The notes below the pieces were generated by a model that saw nothing but the letters and a program-made list of their open reading frames with translations, was not told the origin of the DNA and did not search any database. DNA of 64,000 nucleotides from Gorsachius magnificus (lineage: Eukaryota > Chordata > Aves > Pelecaniformes > Ardeidae). The translations under genes were made by a program, and so were the position numbers. Positions 1-12,758 of the stretch are shown here, piece by piece. The first letter of the stretch is position 1. The number at the start of each line of letters is the position of its first letter. Where the stretch lies: positions 3,394,610 through 3,458,609 of the forward strand of contig CM067095.1 in the NCBI GenBank assembly GCA_034008185.1, read 5' to 3'.

Positions 1-3000
1 GATCGTTCCAGACTGTTTAAGTTCCCAATGTTACATAAAGACACTGAAACCTTCGCTTTTTGATTGTGCAATGGCATGTTAACAGAAACAGGAACTTCTT
101 ACATCTTCTCACCCTGTGCTGCAAAACTGAATTCATAACAATTTACAACCCTGATGCTCTGTCGACCACCAACAGAAATGCACTAGTGTTCAGAAACTCG
201 GTCTACATCCAAGCTTAGTCCCGGTACAGTTTATTGCCACTCCGTTAATGCATGATGGAAATATTTCTTCACATAGAGACAACAGCTCTCAGTCAGATAA
301 CCTGAAGCAGATGTTTCGAGTTGTCCCGGAAAAGACATCATTAAGCCAAACCCTCCTGTGGTAAATATTCCCCAAAACAAGTGTTTGAACACCAGATATA
401 ATCAATTCAGTAAGTGTTTAAAGGAAATATTGTTAGCCCTTCACCATATACCTCAGCTTCAATTCACATTAGCAGCTTCCAAACACATAATGAGTAACAC
501 AACTCAAGGAGAAATGCCCTACTTTAAAAAAAAAAAAAAAGAACTCATTCAACAATGCATTATAAAGCAGGCAACTAGTCAAAACAAGCAGCTTATGGTC
601 AAAACAGTTAGAAAGGGAAAGAGGGAAACACTGGAACAAAAAAAATCCAAGCAGAGATTCTCAAAGGCACAAAATTACCATTGAAAGTCCACAGGCTCAG
701 AAAAAAAAAAAAATTTAACAGCCCATAGTACCTTCAGGAACCCAAGTCTCCACAGCCAGGGCTGATGTCACGGTGTGTTGGATGTACCTGACGCTGCTAG
801 CGATGGCAGTAGCATAAAACAGACTTGTGTAACCAAGACGGAAAAAAAATTAGGAAAAAAGGAAATTTTAATTAATTTCTCTAATTTACTAAGACCCATC
901 TCACCCTAAATGCAGAAAAACCAGTCCACGTAAAATCACTGCCTTTCAGATTGCCTGAAAAGATGCTATAGTTGAGGAGGCTTAAAAGAAGGTTTTATTT
1001 ATCTGAAGAGCACAGCAAGAACACGGATACAAAGCTAGTGTCAAATTAACATGGAAGTACAAAGAGCTGCCTGATTCGCTGGAACTGAATTGTGAAGGGA
1101 CTACACATTCATCTCGGAGTGCATAAAACCTCCCATCACTCTGCAGTACTCATCTGATAGCTCCAAGTACAGATTTAAGCTAAGCAAGCTGCAGCATCCT
1201 ATCTATACCAGTAAGAGAGTTGCTACAATACACAGATTTAAAGAAGCAAAAAGAAAAACAAACACCAGTAGGAAAATAAATCCTAAATCCAAATACTCTT
1301 CTGAGGAAATCCAGGCACCTCCCCAAAAAAAGACAAGGGAGACTTCTTCACCATTGATTAAAATGATAAATTTGGTTGTGTACATCCTCTGTACTTGCAA
1401 GAACCAGGTTTTCCCAATTTGCACGTTTTGTTTCAGGATCAAGCCATATACCATTTAATCTACTAAATGGCTGATCTATATGAGACAGTAGACTCGAGAT
1501 ATTAAATGAAGCAAGCTAAAAAGCAAAAGACAATGACAAAAAGATGCAAGGCCACCCTGAAGCAATGGGCTCCCTTCCGTGGAGGAAGGAGAGGCATCAC
1601 CATGGACAGCTCAACCACCACACTCATCCCGAGCCTCCCTATAAACAGGATGGATGAGCGTATCCCAAATGGAATTCAGAAATTCCTCCGACAGCAAGGA
1701 ATCCCAGCTGCAACACTCCGTCCAGCTGGATTACTTCACATTAAGGTTCAGGAATACATATGGTTTGAGCAAAATTCAAGTTGCCATAGAGGAAGCCTAA
1801 TGCTATGGGTTTCAAAGCCAGTGGTGTATAACCTGAGCAGACAAGAGTTGGGGTTTGTTCACAGGAAAGACGCTTCTGCCAGTGTGGCTACAGCACCACA
1901 AACCTCTAAAGTAGACACATTAGAGCACCAGTGGGAAAAAAAAAATAATTTGCCTTAAAGCAGCAAACCCCAGTGAAAAACTTGTCTTGATCCATCAAGC
2001 ATCAGCTGCTGACAGAGATTTGATATCAAACTGGAGCAACAAATGTTCTGACACAGTATGGAAAATGCCATTTTCTAATTTCTAAGAAGCTACAGTGCTC
2101 AACACCAACAGAGTTCAGGATTAAATCTACCCACCTGTAAAAGCACACAGTCAGCTATGAATCTCTGCTGAACCTTTTCAAGCAGCAATTCAGCTGTCTG
2201 TAGCACTTAGTGCCAGCTATAAAGGAAGTTGCTTGAAATCAGTTTTACGCAGTATCTTCTCCCACATAAAAGCCTCTAGCTGTAATAATACCAGGTTAGC
2301 AACTCCATGGAGTTTTGTGGGGGGTTTTTTGTCTATTTAAGAGCATATCATAAGCCCTATATATACACTGCACTGCCAAAAAACCAAGCCAAAACAAAGC
2401 AAGGCACACACAGAGCAGTTTCAACATCTAAGTTAGTTATTTCAATAAGGCTGCCTACACTGACCCAATTGTGTTTCAGCTGTACTGGGAACTTGCTTAA
2501 TCGCAGTTCACTAATATTGTTACGTTTTATTAGTCTGGGTCATAAAAGTAATTTTGAAGAGAAAGAACAAGGGGATTTCAAAGTTACAATAACAACAACC
2601 GTCGTTCTTACTCTCCTGTTTACAAAGGAGCGAGCATCACCCAGGAGCAGTCGCACGGTGTGATGGGAGGACGGTTTCCAAACCTGCAAAGCCACTCCAG
2701 GCAGCCTCACGCTTTGGCTACTGATGCTCTTCGGCAAGAGCAGCCCAAGATATGCGAGGGCTTTGCCAAGCTCCAAGCGAGTTCACGCCCGAAACGCAAC
2801 TCCAACTGAGTGATGTGGCTAGAAAAGCAGGAGTTTTCAACCAGCAAACACCAACCGTCTCTTGAAAGTTGATCATCTTAACATTTTAAAGCACCATGCC
2901 TAGCAGCTACCACACAAAGCCCATCACTAAATTTCCCTAAAAGAAGCAAATGCAGAACTAGGAAGACGATGTGTGAACTGAGGTGCAACAGGGTTGTTTT

Positions 3001-3596
3001 TTTTTTAATCTTTCTGGCGTGATCATATGGCACTTGGAAAGCAAGAAGCAAGATTTTTATCTTGTTTTGTTGGCACCCAAGGCCCACAACACAACAGCAG
3101 GTAAGGAAGAAGCACCTGAAAAATGAAGTCACGCTGCCGCATTTCCACTGCTAATTAACTGTAGGATTAGGTAGTTTTCTACCCAAGCTTTCAAAGTTCA
3201 AACTCATTATTTTACCCTACCTCACAGCTCTCTCAGGACCCAGGCAGTCAGCGCAGGGGTCAGCGTTTCAGCCCACGACTCGGCCAGGTCACAGCTCTTC
3301 TAAAAAGTGTGCCGAAGCGGCAGAGACACCGCCGGCAGAGCCCAAACCAACCCCCCGAGCTGCGGGGCCGACCGACCGGCTGTGGGCCACGGCGGGAGGG
3401 GACGGGGACCAGCACCGGCGCCCCTCGGCACCCGCCGCCCTGACCTCCCGGGGACGACGCCGCTCACCCGAGGGAACCCGGCCGGCCTCCCGCGCCACGG
3501 GCGCCCCCCCCCCCGGGGGCCCCGGCACCCCCCGCGCCCGCACGGCCGGCACCCGCCCGCAGGCTGAGGGGGGAGGACCGGCCCCGCCGCCCCTAC
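1..3596 (-). other. DGCR2: DGCR2 intron 1 (partial), no exon seen
   Basis: AT-rich sequence 3' of the DGCR2 first-exon splice donor and therefore inferred to be the first intron; the gene continues left of the window. None of the conserved DGCR2 exons (LDL-receptor class A, C-type lectin, VWFC) is visible in any frame. It holds short A-runs (about 527-540, 701-711) and no recognisable repeat. The few open frames are short and low in complexity. Confidence 0.55.
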
Positions 3597-4140
3597 CTGG
3601 CCGCAGCGGCTCGGTGATGCTCAGCACCAGGAGGAAGAGGGGGGAAGGCCTTGGGCACCATTTATCCTCCGTTCATCCTCCCCCGGCGCAGCGCCACAAA
3701 CCCGCGGGGAGGGACGCGAGGAGCGGCGGGAGGAGCGGCGGGAGGAGGAGGAGGGGCCGCCGCCGCCGCGCCCGCGGGGGGCCCCGTCCGCACCGAGCTC
3801 TTCCCCTCCCCCGTCCGCCGCCGCCCCCGGGCGGGAGCCAGCGGCCCTGGCTGCGGCGGCGGCTACGGCGGGAGCAGCGCGGGGGTCGGGCGGCGCCACG
3901 CTGCGGGCCGCTCGCCTGGGCACAAGTGGCGGCCGCGCCTCCCCGCCGCCTTCCCCCCGCGCCGCCACGCCCCCCTCCCCACCGTGCGCCGCCCAGCCAA
4001 TCGGCGGCGTGGAGGCGGGGCCTAGCGCCCGTATCGGCACAGGCCCCGCCCACCTGCGGGACGGGCGGGGCCGAGCGACGCGGGGGGTCCGGGGCCCGCC
4101 CCGCCGCGGCGCGCCGCGCCGATGCCCCCCCCCCCCGCCA
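3240..4140. promoter_or_regulatory. CpG island / DGCR2 promoter
   Basis: A sharp rise in G+C and CpG density with many GGCGGGG/CCGCCCC Sp1-like boxes (for example around 4010-4080) surrounds the DGCR2 first exon. Long open frames on both strands here are a by-product of base composition. Transcription of DGCR2 leftwards is expected. A divergent transcript to the right is possible but nothing supports it. Confidence 0.7.
3597..3661 (-). CDS. DGCR2: DGCR2 exon 1 (signal peptide), reading frame interrupted
   Basis: First coding exon of the DGCR2/IDD integral membrane protein, an adhesion-type receptor. The minus strand has an ATG at 3659-3661 followed by codons for M-V-P-K-A, as in vertebrate DGCR2. 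One base out of register comes a hydrophobic LFLLVLSITEPLRP, matching the known signal peptide end (family: LLVLTVTEPLRP). A consensus donor follows (CAG|GTAGGG, GT at 3595-3596). The break falls in a run of six G on the plus strand (3639-3644); five would keep the ATG in frame with the signal peptide. The exon sits in a CpG island. Identity rests on the N-terminal match and on synteny with TSSK2/ESS2/GSC2. The break is probably a homopolymer error. Confidence 0.75.
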
Positions 4141-7100
4141 CCCCCGGGGATGGCCTCTACCGGTCCCCTCTGTCCTCACCAGGGTGGCTCCGGCCCTCTC
4201 CCCGCTCCCCCCCGAGCTGGGGTGGCCTTTCCCACTCATCTCAGTCCCCATCCCTTCCGTAACAGCCTCAAACGCCTCTTCCATCCCCCAGGTCAGCCTT
4301 TCCCGGTCCCCTCCATCCCCGCTGCGATGGCCTTTCCCTGCCGCTGCAGGGACTTCCCAGCCCTGTCACCCTGCCTGTCCCCCAGCACAGGCACAAAGCA
4401 CTGGGGTTTCCCAGCCCCAGCGGGCTCCGAGGTTGACTATCGTTTGCCTGCTTCATTAATCTGCTCCCACTTGCCCACCGTGGGGTAGGATGGCCCCCAT
4501 GAAACTGGGGTGACACTGACAAGCAGTATCTGGTGCTGGGACATCCCTGCAGCCAGGGACCCAGCGCAACAGCTTCCAGCACTGCGGCAGTGCCGGAGCC
4601 AGCTGGTGTTTCCATACCTCCTGGAAACACTGCATTCCCAGATCCCAGATCCAGACAGAGAGGAAATGCATAAAGAAAACTAATTGTGCGTCTCTGATCG
4701 TTGTTAATGGCCCTGCAAATGACAGGTGCCTTTAGGAATTTGACCCTGGGTGTTGCTGCACATCAAGCTGGGCGGGGTGGTGGCTGTCCCTGCCAGGGAG
4801 CCCAGCCTGGGGTGATGGCACCATCCCCAGTGCCACAACTCTCCTGGTGCTCGGGGCCAGCCCAGGTGGCATCTGGGATCAAAAGGCAGTTTTACCTTCA
4901 AGGGTCACTGCCCATATTGAGCTGGAATTTCCTCTGATGATGGGAAGCGAAGAAGGAGCAGTGTTTGGGCAGCACCAGGGCACGGCAGCCAACTCACAGT
5001 GGCTGCTGGGTCGCAGGGAACCCACACTTTCCTCTGCAGGGAATTCCAGCTTTCCAGTAAAATCCTACACAGAGTCAAAGCCAAAAGCTGGGAAGCTGCC
5101 TGAGAACTTTTTATATTTTTTTAATTTTACTGAACTAAAGTAGCTTACAACAAAGTGTTTTTCACTTCTATGCCACAATTTGAAGTGTTCAAATAAAACA
5201 TGGGAATTCCAGTAAGGACTATTTTAAACCAATCATATACTCCCAGTTTCACTGTTAATACTAATTACTCATTACACCCGGCGGCAAACCTTCCTCAGGG
5301 GGGTATTCCCAAGGGATGTACAGGTACCTCTGCTCTTTCCTTGCTTCTGCTTCCCCCCGGCCACTGCCCAGGCGCTGGCTGCCGACCAGCAGGCAGGGGG
5401 ATGGGGGCTTCAGTGGGTTTTCTCTGGCACTCGCCACCTCCGGCCCCACAGGAGCTGTTGCCATGCTCAGCTCAGCAGTGTCGGGGAGATGCCATTTCCA
5501 AAGCTAAAAATGAAGTTTAATGTGGCAGTGGAAATTGGTGCCCACAAAGACCCCAGGGCTGGGATAGCAGCAAGCATGAGCCCAGTTCCATCGCCCGGAG
5601 CTGTGAGCCCTGTGGGACCCCAGGAGGACTGCGGGGGCCGTGCATGCTTGGGGACCTGCTGGAGTGCGTCACGAACAGCAGGGGGGTTGCCTGACAATTT
5701 AGGCCAAAACCCATTTTGCCAGCTCTCATGCGCTGCCAAATACCGTCATGATCTGTGTGTCCGTGGGGACCTGACGCATGACAACATCCTCCAGCACGAA
5801 GGCACAAGCGTCAAACTCCCCATCTTTGTTCCTCCCAAGGGATGCTGCAGGGAGAGGCTGTTCTCAGCCCAGCTTCCCACAGCCTAGCTGCACGTGCTGA
5901 CCCCAGATTGATCCAAGGCGTTCCTTATCCCCCCCAAGCTCATGACACCCCATCACCCATATGTATAAGTTATTGTCCTGCGATGCCTCCAGCACGAGAG
6001 CAGCGCTCCCCTTGTAGACATGGCACGGGCTGCTTCTCCCTGCCTTTCAACCCAAGAAAACACAGACCTCATTTGCCCATGCCACAGCCCCCAGTGCCCC
6101 CCAGCTCTAAACAGAGATGGGCCTAGAGCATGCATGTGTGCCAAAGCATGGCAACGTGCGCGGCACCTCTGAGCAAACAGGCAATAAATGGCCCAGCCAC
6201 ACAAGAGCACAAAGGTGAAGGGTAAGAGGCACCCACTTCCCCAGGCTGTGCTGTGCCAAGCTCTGTAACACTGGCAGACACCAACACGATGGGATTGTGA
6301 ATACCCTGGCCAAGCCACAGGCATGCGTGAGGCAGGGCCACCCCAAGCAGCCGTACCGGCCCCAAGCCCCCAGGCAGGAGGCCGGGGTACCAGGGGCTGC
6401 ACTGGGGGGAGCAGGGGCAGCCCAGTGCCCCGGGCAGGAGGGGCGAGGACGGAGCGTGCTAGCATAAACATGCCGAGCGCCTCTGCCCAGGGCGTGCAGG
6501 AGCCGGCACATCCCAGGCACTCCCAGTTTCCTACTGGGAACAAGTGTTTCTCTAAACAGTAAGTGCAGATCCCCTGTGCCCAAAAAGCAGCAGAGAAAAG
6601 CTGCCGTGTCTGGGGGGAGCAGAGGGAAGGGGCTCAGAGGGAGGGAACCCAGCTCTTGCCCCGGCCTGACTCTGAGCTGGGGTTTGCAGCCAGCTGCTGC
6701 CGGGCCAGCTGCAGGGAGCTGGGATTGAGGCACCAAATGTAAATATGAAGAAGCAGGAATTGCTCCTTCTCCCTCTCCCCCGAGTGAGTGGATCCATTTC
6801 CTTTATTTTTACAGAGAAATAGCCCAGTCTTCCAAAACAACAGTGCCTCCAACCACAGCTTCCTTCTGGGCTAAATAATCAGAGAAGTAGAAAGCAGCGC
6901 AGAGCCCCAGCCCTTACTGGAACCGACTTCCAGGTGGGTGCAAAACTGCAGCCCCTGCATGGCCCCCGCCACCACAGCAGGGGTGGCTACTCTGCCCCAG
7001 GGAAATGCTCTTGGCCCTGAAGGTGAGGAGCAGAGGGGACCAGCTTGGGGCTCGGTGCCTTTGGGAAGTCCCGTTGCCACAAGACGTGGCTCACATGGGC

Positions 7101-10100
7101 TGCAGGGGCTGAGCAAACCTTCAGCTGGAGCGTCCAAGGCAGCGTCCCCACCACTCCCCAGCCACTCGGACCTGGCTGTCTGCTCAAAGTACAGCACAGG
7201 GTGATCGTGAGAGTTTCTTTTCTCACCCCCCTCACCAAACCCTGTCTTGCTGCTTGTCTGCCACTCAGCATTTTCCTACTTGTGCCCCACGAAGGAAAGG
7301 GCAGCAGTCATCCCTGGTGTAATCAGTGTTTTGCTTCTTTAAGGCATCTGAGCCTGCCTTCTCCATCCGGGTTGCAGCAACTCATCCCTCATCCTCACTG
7401 GCTCATCACTAATGGTTCTTGCAACTTTCTCTTTAAGAACCACATCCTGCTGTTCCCCAAATCAACCATAATCCCCCCCTCTTTCCCATCCAATTATAAG
7501 TCTCTCCTCTTCTTTCCTGCGTGGAGCAAGGAGCCGAGCCCCAAACTACACATGCAAAGCACCCACAGACTCTGAAGGGGATGTTACAGCCCCACATCAC
7601 ACCCCAGGGCCCCGGGTCCACTGGGGCTCCCACGATTTCTTGTATGCAGCCGGTAACCCACTGCAGCCAGCCCCACCGCTGCTGACTGCCAACCACCTCT
7701 GCGGCGTTAGGAGAGCTCCGGGTGCTATTTTGGCTGAGGGAGGAAGCGTGCTTGTGCCTTGCACATAGGAAAATGCAGATACACGAACAGCAAAAGGAAA
7801 AGAACCCTCTGAGAAATGGGAGGGGGGAGAAAAAAAAAAAAAAAAAAAATCACAAGTCACCAAGAACCACGATGTTTTTTTCACACTGGATTTGGCCCTG
7901 TAAGGCACATTATCTGCTAGGGCTACGGCAGCAAAAATTTCTGGCAACAAAGAGTTTACTGATTCCCTAATTACAGACAGCAAGGGCTGAAAAGCAGCAG
8001 GAAGCAGAGACCAGACATTACAGCAGGCATTACAGGAATAGCCCATCTGAAGAGCACTACATCCCCTTAAAGAGATCCAGTTTTAGAGCATTTAATTGAA
8101 AATAAATTACATTCCCAGCAAACACGTGAAGGCCCTTCAGTCTGGCAGAATCAAGACAGTGATTTTAGTAGGGCTGTCTAAGTTAACTCACTTGGGGGCA
8201 AACACAAAACCAACACCGTCCCACAGGATATTTAATGCAATTTGCTTTTAGGCATTGATTAGTTCCACGTTGTGCAATTCTTTTCAGGTATCACATTCCC
8301 TGCTCTGTTATCCCAGCTACACCTTGGTATGAGCATGACCAGTTTGAAATGCCGTGGAAGACACATGCCCCTTCCCAGTCCTGACCCATGCGTACACCCC
8401 ATCCACAGTCCCTCAAACACTGCCCAGCCCTTACGTGCATCCCACACCCAGAAGAGAGAGCTCCCGCACCCAGCGAATGGGTAGGAATCATCTGACAAGA
8501 AGATGGAGCATATCAGGTACCAGGCTTGAGACACGCACGCTGATCACAGCCTGCTTCCACACATCCAGCCCACATCCCATGGGGGTTGGGACATTTCTTT
8601 CCATGTTCCCATGCTTGTCCTTCTGTAATCCCTCCCTTTCTCTAACCCTCGTCTCTTCCCAAAATAACCCTCCTCTAATTACTTTTTCCCATTGGGCCCT
8701 GTCTTGCTACAGCCGTAGCCCACTTTGGTGTTTCTGATACCTCTCACTGGGTCACCTCTACCTCACCAGGTTCCACACCCCAGGTGGTCCCCGTGCTCCT
8801 CCTCAATCATTCGTGAAGCTCAGACATTTCCCTGGGCGCTCTCTGCAGCGATCCAGCAGCTGCCTGTTACCTGCTGCATCCAGCCATCTCTCATGTCACG
8901 TCTACTCCTTTCCCCTGCTCTGTTCAGTGACTCAAACTGTGGGCCAGGGCCCAACCGGCTGCCTGGGTACCCTAACAGAGAGGTCCTACATTTCATGGAG
9001 ATATGCAGATCGTGTGATCATTATGAAATAAATAATTACTTTTTAAAATTACCCAAGAACTTCATTGTTCCTTAGCCAGTTCAGTCCTTAAAGAACATCT
9101 CTGAAAGCATGGAAACATTAGTAAGTGAATTTCCCTTACATTCATTCATGAGTACCTGAGAATATTTTTGCTTAAAGAAAAAAACTTAGCCTTCAATTAG
9201 TTCTGAACTAAAAAAAAAAAAAAGCAATTTCTGCTTTTTTTCTGCGACTGCAGTCGCAATTTCTAGCAATGCCATGTCGATCAACTAATTTTTACAAGGT
9301 GCCCTATAAAAATTGAGTCCCTTGGAAGCGTTTTTCACTGTCAGGGACATGAGTTTTGGAAGTGGCAGCAGAAACAGCGCAATAGGAAGCTCTCCACCAA
9401 GACAAACGCAGCATCAAACACCCCAGACCTTACAGAAGGTGGCAGGCACTGCTGAGAGAGCTGAGTAAGATTTTCCATGCATGTTTCCTCAGTAAAACAT
9501 CACCTGGTTATAGAAAATGTCAAGGCTGCCAAGTGTTACACAGGCAGTCTTGTACTCTGGCGTGGTGCAAGAAGCATACACACGTGGCTACGCCTGCTTC
9601 CTGCTAAAAGGTAGCTCGGCTCTTCTCCGGGCTGGATCGCACCAAGTGCTCATCCCACACTCAAAGGTCATCTCATACTGGAGCAACCACAGCTCTTGAG
9701 TGCAGGCTATGTATGGTTAGAACTGCTCTTCATTTTTTTGGCTAATTCCAAAAGTTAGCCAAAAGTTTCAAAGCACGGTAGGAAAAAGCCCAAACAAAAG
9801 CCCCAATGTGGCTGTCAGAAGTTCCACTTCTGTTCTTCAGAATGACAGGGTCATCCATGCTGGTGGATGAAGCAGAACTGTCCCTAGCCGCCGCGTTATG
9901 CTCATCATCATCAAGTCTTTGGAGTCACATACATAGCAGCTGTAAAAACAAATTTGAAAAAGCTGAGGCAAAGCAAAAAGCCCCAGAGGCTGATTACAGT
10001 GAAGCAATCAATGTGCAAAACAGTAATCCTCAGAGCCCTGCTGAGAAAGGTGTTGGTGTGAACCCTTCTCAAGACCACCAGAAGCTGGAAGTCAAAACGT

Positions 10101-10560
10101 AACTCCCCCACTGAGTAAGGGTTTAAGAAAAAGCCAGCTGCAAAGCCCACAAAAGCCAATCATCAGAGCTACAAAATGGAGGGGCCGGGTGAACAACAAG
10201 GAAATGAACTTAAAAGAGGCCACTTCCTTCCCCTAACAAGCCCATGAGGAAAAAAAACCAGTTCTTGAACAGGGAACCAGTGAAGACAAGAGAAGCAGCA
10301 TCCCATCCCTTCTGAAGGCCACTGGCTAATGAGGAGCAAGGCCACCGTAGGCCAGAAGCAAGCCCACACGGGGCTTGAGAGATCATCTGGGATATACAAA
10401 AAAGACAACAGACAAAACTTCACCTAACTTGTGAATAAATGTAAGACTGAGGTACACTTTAGGGAAGAAAAACATTTAAGCTACTTCCATCCTGTTAGCA
10501 AAATTAAAGATCATCTTACGAAGGCAGAGCACAACCAATGTCTCCCAGCAACTCGATGTT
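4141..10560. other. Intergenic stretch between DGCR2 and TSSK2
   Basis: About 6.4 kb without a gene I can support. The first 300 bases are pyrimidine-rich (CCTTTCCC-type runs) beside the CpG island. Open frames at 5953-6736 (minus) and 8354-8737 (plus) have no recognisable domain, no coherent splice structure and biased composition. An A-run lies near 7830-7849 and another near 9210-9223. No CR1 or LTR fragment was recognised. Confidence 0.5.
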
Positions 10561-10575
10561 AAGTTTTGCTCTGGA

Positions 10576-10601
10576 TGATGTCATCTAGTAGCTTTATAAA
10601 A
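10576..10601 (+). promoter_or_regulatory. TSSK2: Putative TSSK2 core promoter: CRE-like site plus TATA box
   Basis: TGATGTCA (10576-10583), one base from the CRE palindrome TGACGTCA, is followed 11 bases later by TATAAAA (10595-10601), about 190 bases before the TSSK2 ATG. A second CRE-like TGACATCA is at 10645-10652. CREM-driven promoters with a CRE close to the TATA/initiator are common in haploid male germ cells, so the arrangement fits a testis kinase. No start site can be proven from sequence alone. Confidence 0.5.
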
Positions 10602-10792
10602 GCACCAAAAGCTCCTTGGTGCCCGGCGCAGGGGTGGCTGCCTGTGACATCACACAGCGGCCAGCGCTGCGGTGCCCACCCGCCTGCTGCACCAGGGCCA
10701 AGGCAGCCACCATGGTGCGTGGGCACACCATCTGCCACCACGCATGATGCACACCAGCACCAACTCACGCAGCTCCCCCCAGCTCTCCCACC

Positions 10793-11764
10793 ATGGATGA
10801 TGCTGCGGTGCTTGGAAAGAAAGGCTATAGCCTGAACAACACGCTAGGACAAGGCTCGTATGGCAAAGTGAAATCTGCCTACTGCGATCGGCTGAAACGC
10901 AATGTGGCTGTCAAGATCATCGACAAGAGGAAAACTCCTCGGGACTTCCTGGAAAGATTTCTCCCCAGGGAAATAGAGGCTTTGAGACGTTTGCACCACC
11001 CCTCAATCATCAAAGCCTATGAGATTTTTGAGACATCAGCTGGAAAAGTGTACATCGTGATGGAGCTGGGGGAGAAGGGAGACCTCCTGGACTACATCAA
11101 GATCACGGGAGCTATGAAAGAGGACATTGCTCGCATCAAGTTTCAGCAGTTGGCTTCTGCCATCAAGCATTGCCACGACTCAGACTTCGCTCACAGGGAC
11201 CTGAAATGTGAGAACATCCTTCTCGATGAAGACCTCAACATCAAGCTGTCAGACTTTGGCTTTTCTAAATCCTTATCTCGGGATGAAAATGGAAGAACTA
11301 TTCTCAGCAAAACCTTCTGCGGGTCTGCTGCGTACGCAGCCCCTGAAGTGCTACAGGGCATTCCTTGTGACCCCAGGATTTCTGACATATGGAGCCTAGG
11401 TGTCATCCTGTATACAATGGTCTACGCTTTAATGCCATTTGATGATTCCAACATCAGGAAAATGATCGGTATTCAGAAACAACACAGGATTCCCTTCCCC
11501 AACTCAAAACACCTGACTGTAGAGTGCAAGGACCTCATTCACCACTTGCTCCAGCCCAACGTATCTCAGAGGTTGTGCATAGATGAAGTTTTGAAACACT
11601 CATGGTTGCAGACTCCTAAATCCATGATCCCTTCCCCTCTGCCAGCTGCAGAAGAGGGTGAGTGTTCCCAAAACCTGCGTGAAGGAAAGCCTGAGCACAA
11701 GCAGCAAGACAAATCCCATTCTGCAGAAGGGGAAGGAGAGGAGAAGGAAACTGCATCCTCTTAA
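10793..11764 (+). CDS. TSSK2: Testis-specific serine/threonine kinase 2 (intronless)
   Basis: A 323-residue kinase that phosphorylates Ser/Thr in post-meiotic male germ cells. The N-terminus MDDAAVL is diagnostic of TSSK1/2. The kinase domain spans about residues 12-272: glycine loop GQGSYGKV (19-26), ATP lysine K41 in VAVKIID, catalytic HRDLKCEN (D136), DFG (154-156), activation loop with T174 in [10 protein letters not shown] (183-185), and [10 protein letters not shown]. All catalytic residues are present. The tail after about 272 is shorter than in mammals and is rich in Glu, Lys and Ser. The ATG lies in a good Kozak context (CCACCATGG). The gene has no introns, as in mammals, and faces ESS2 tail to tail. 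TSSK2 rather than TSSK1 is chosen from synteny beside ESS2; the sequence alone would allow TSSK1. Confidence 0.93.
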   Translation: MDDAAVLGKKGYSLNNTLGQGSYGKVKSAYCDRLKRNVAVKIIDKRKTPRDFLERFLPREIEALRRLHHPSIIKAYEIFETSAGKVYIVMELGEKGDLLDYIKITGAMKEDIARIKFQQLASAIKHCHDSDFAHRDLKCENILLDEDLNIKLSDFGFSKSLSRDENGRTILSKTFCGSAAYAAPEVLQGIPCDPRISDIWSLGVILYTMVYALMPFDDSNIRKMIGIQKQHRIPFPNSKHLTVECKDLIHHLLQPNVSQRLCIDEVLKHSWLQTPKSMIPSPLPAAEEGECSQNLREGKPEHKQQDKSHSAEGEGEEKETASS

Positions 11765-12758
11765 GGATGGCTGGTTTTAACAATGTCACAAAGTTGGTCT
11801 AACTGGTTCTCAACTTCAGCTTCTCCGGACCCTTTCAGCAGTAGTCCTCGTCTTTGACTTTACAAAGTATAGCAACAGAAGACACAGTACATGTGCTGAG
11901 GTGAACGAACAGCTTAACACCATTGTTCTCAAAAGACCCGTCTCTGATACGGTTTGCGGGGATGAGAAGTTACTGTCAAAACACATTGGAAAGCTGCTTT
12001 CAGTGCTGCTGACACCTAACAGCTCTTACGCTCACGTTTCTCAAGTTCCTGGCTACGCCAGCTGCAGAATTCACACGTGCATCAACCACATTTTGGATTC
12101 AGTAAGAGGGCAGGTTATTAGTAAGTGTGAACTGATGTCTGAAACTGTATGCATACTGTTTTCACGACGTACCAACTCTCTTGACAGGCCCACCGTACAT
12201 TCAAGAGCACCAGTTTAAACTCCACTTCAATTAAAGAGCAGCCCTCTCAAATTCTGGGTCATGTCTTAATATACACATTGTCATATCCCCTCTTCTGCAA
12301 AGTACAAAACCAAAGAAGTTTGACAAGCTGGAAGAAAGTCCAGTCCAACCTTTTAGGAAGGCTTACCACTTTTATAAATAGACATGTCTGTACAGAAACG
12401 TATTTAAATGCATGGCCATCTTAAAAAGAAACGTGTCTTTAAAAAATTATCACCATTTCCCAAGAATCCAGAAGCCATTGCAGGAAGCATCCTTTTGCTA
12501 CAGCAGCCCTGTGCATCCCACCCATGCAGTTCAAAGGGAAGTTATACCACAGCAGGAGACACTCTGCTTCCAAAAAGCACATCACAGGCTATTTTAGCTA
12601 TATAGTCTAGAGTAGCACTGGTCCCAGATCTTGTAACCGCTCGTTTCCACTCTGGCAGCTGTATCTAGACACCCCTCACTACTGATGGCTCACAACATCC
12701 AGTTTGCAGACAGCTGAGCACAGCCAGTTCACTGTCACTTTGCTGGTGACTGGAATAT
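11765..12758. other. TSSK2 3'UTR and ESS2 3' flank
   Basis: Convergent 3' region with no coding frame of note. ATTAAA at 12230-12235 (plus) is a plausible TSSK2 poly(A) signal about 470 bases after the stop. I did not find a canonical AATAAA for ESS2 on the minus strand between 12240 and 12758. Confidence 0.5.
12230..12235 (+). terminator. TSSK2: Putative poly(A) signal ATTAAA for TSSK2
   Basis: ATTAAA hexamer downstream of the TSSK2 stop on the same strand, with no other gene on that strand nearby. It is a common variant signal; no transcript end is visible. Confidence 0.4.

Noticed and set aside
3614..4459. 281-codon open frame on the plus strand near the DGCR2 start
   Set aside because: Arg/Pro/Gly-rich product of a CpG island; antisense to DGCR2 exon 1, no domain, and equally long frames exist in other frames here.
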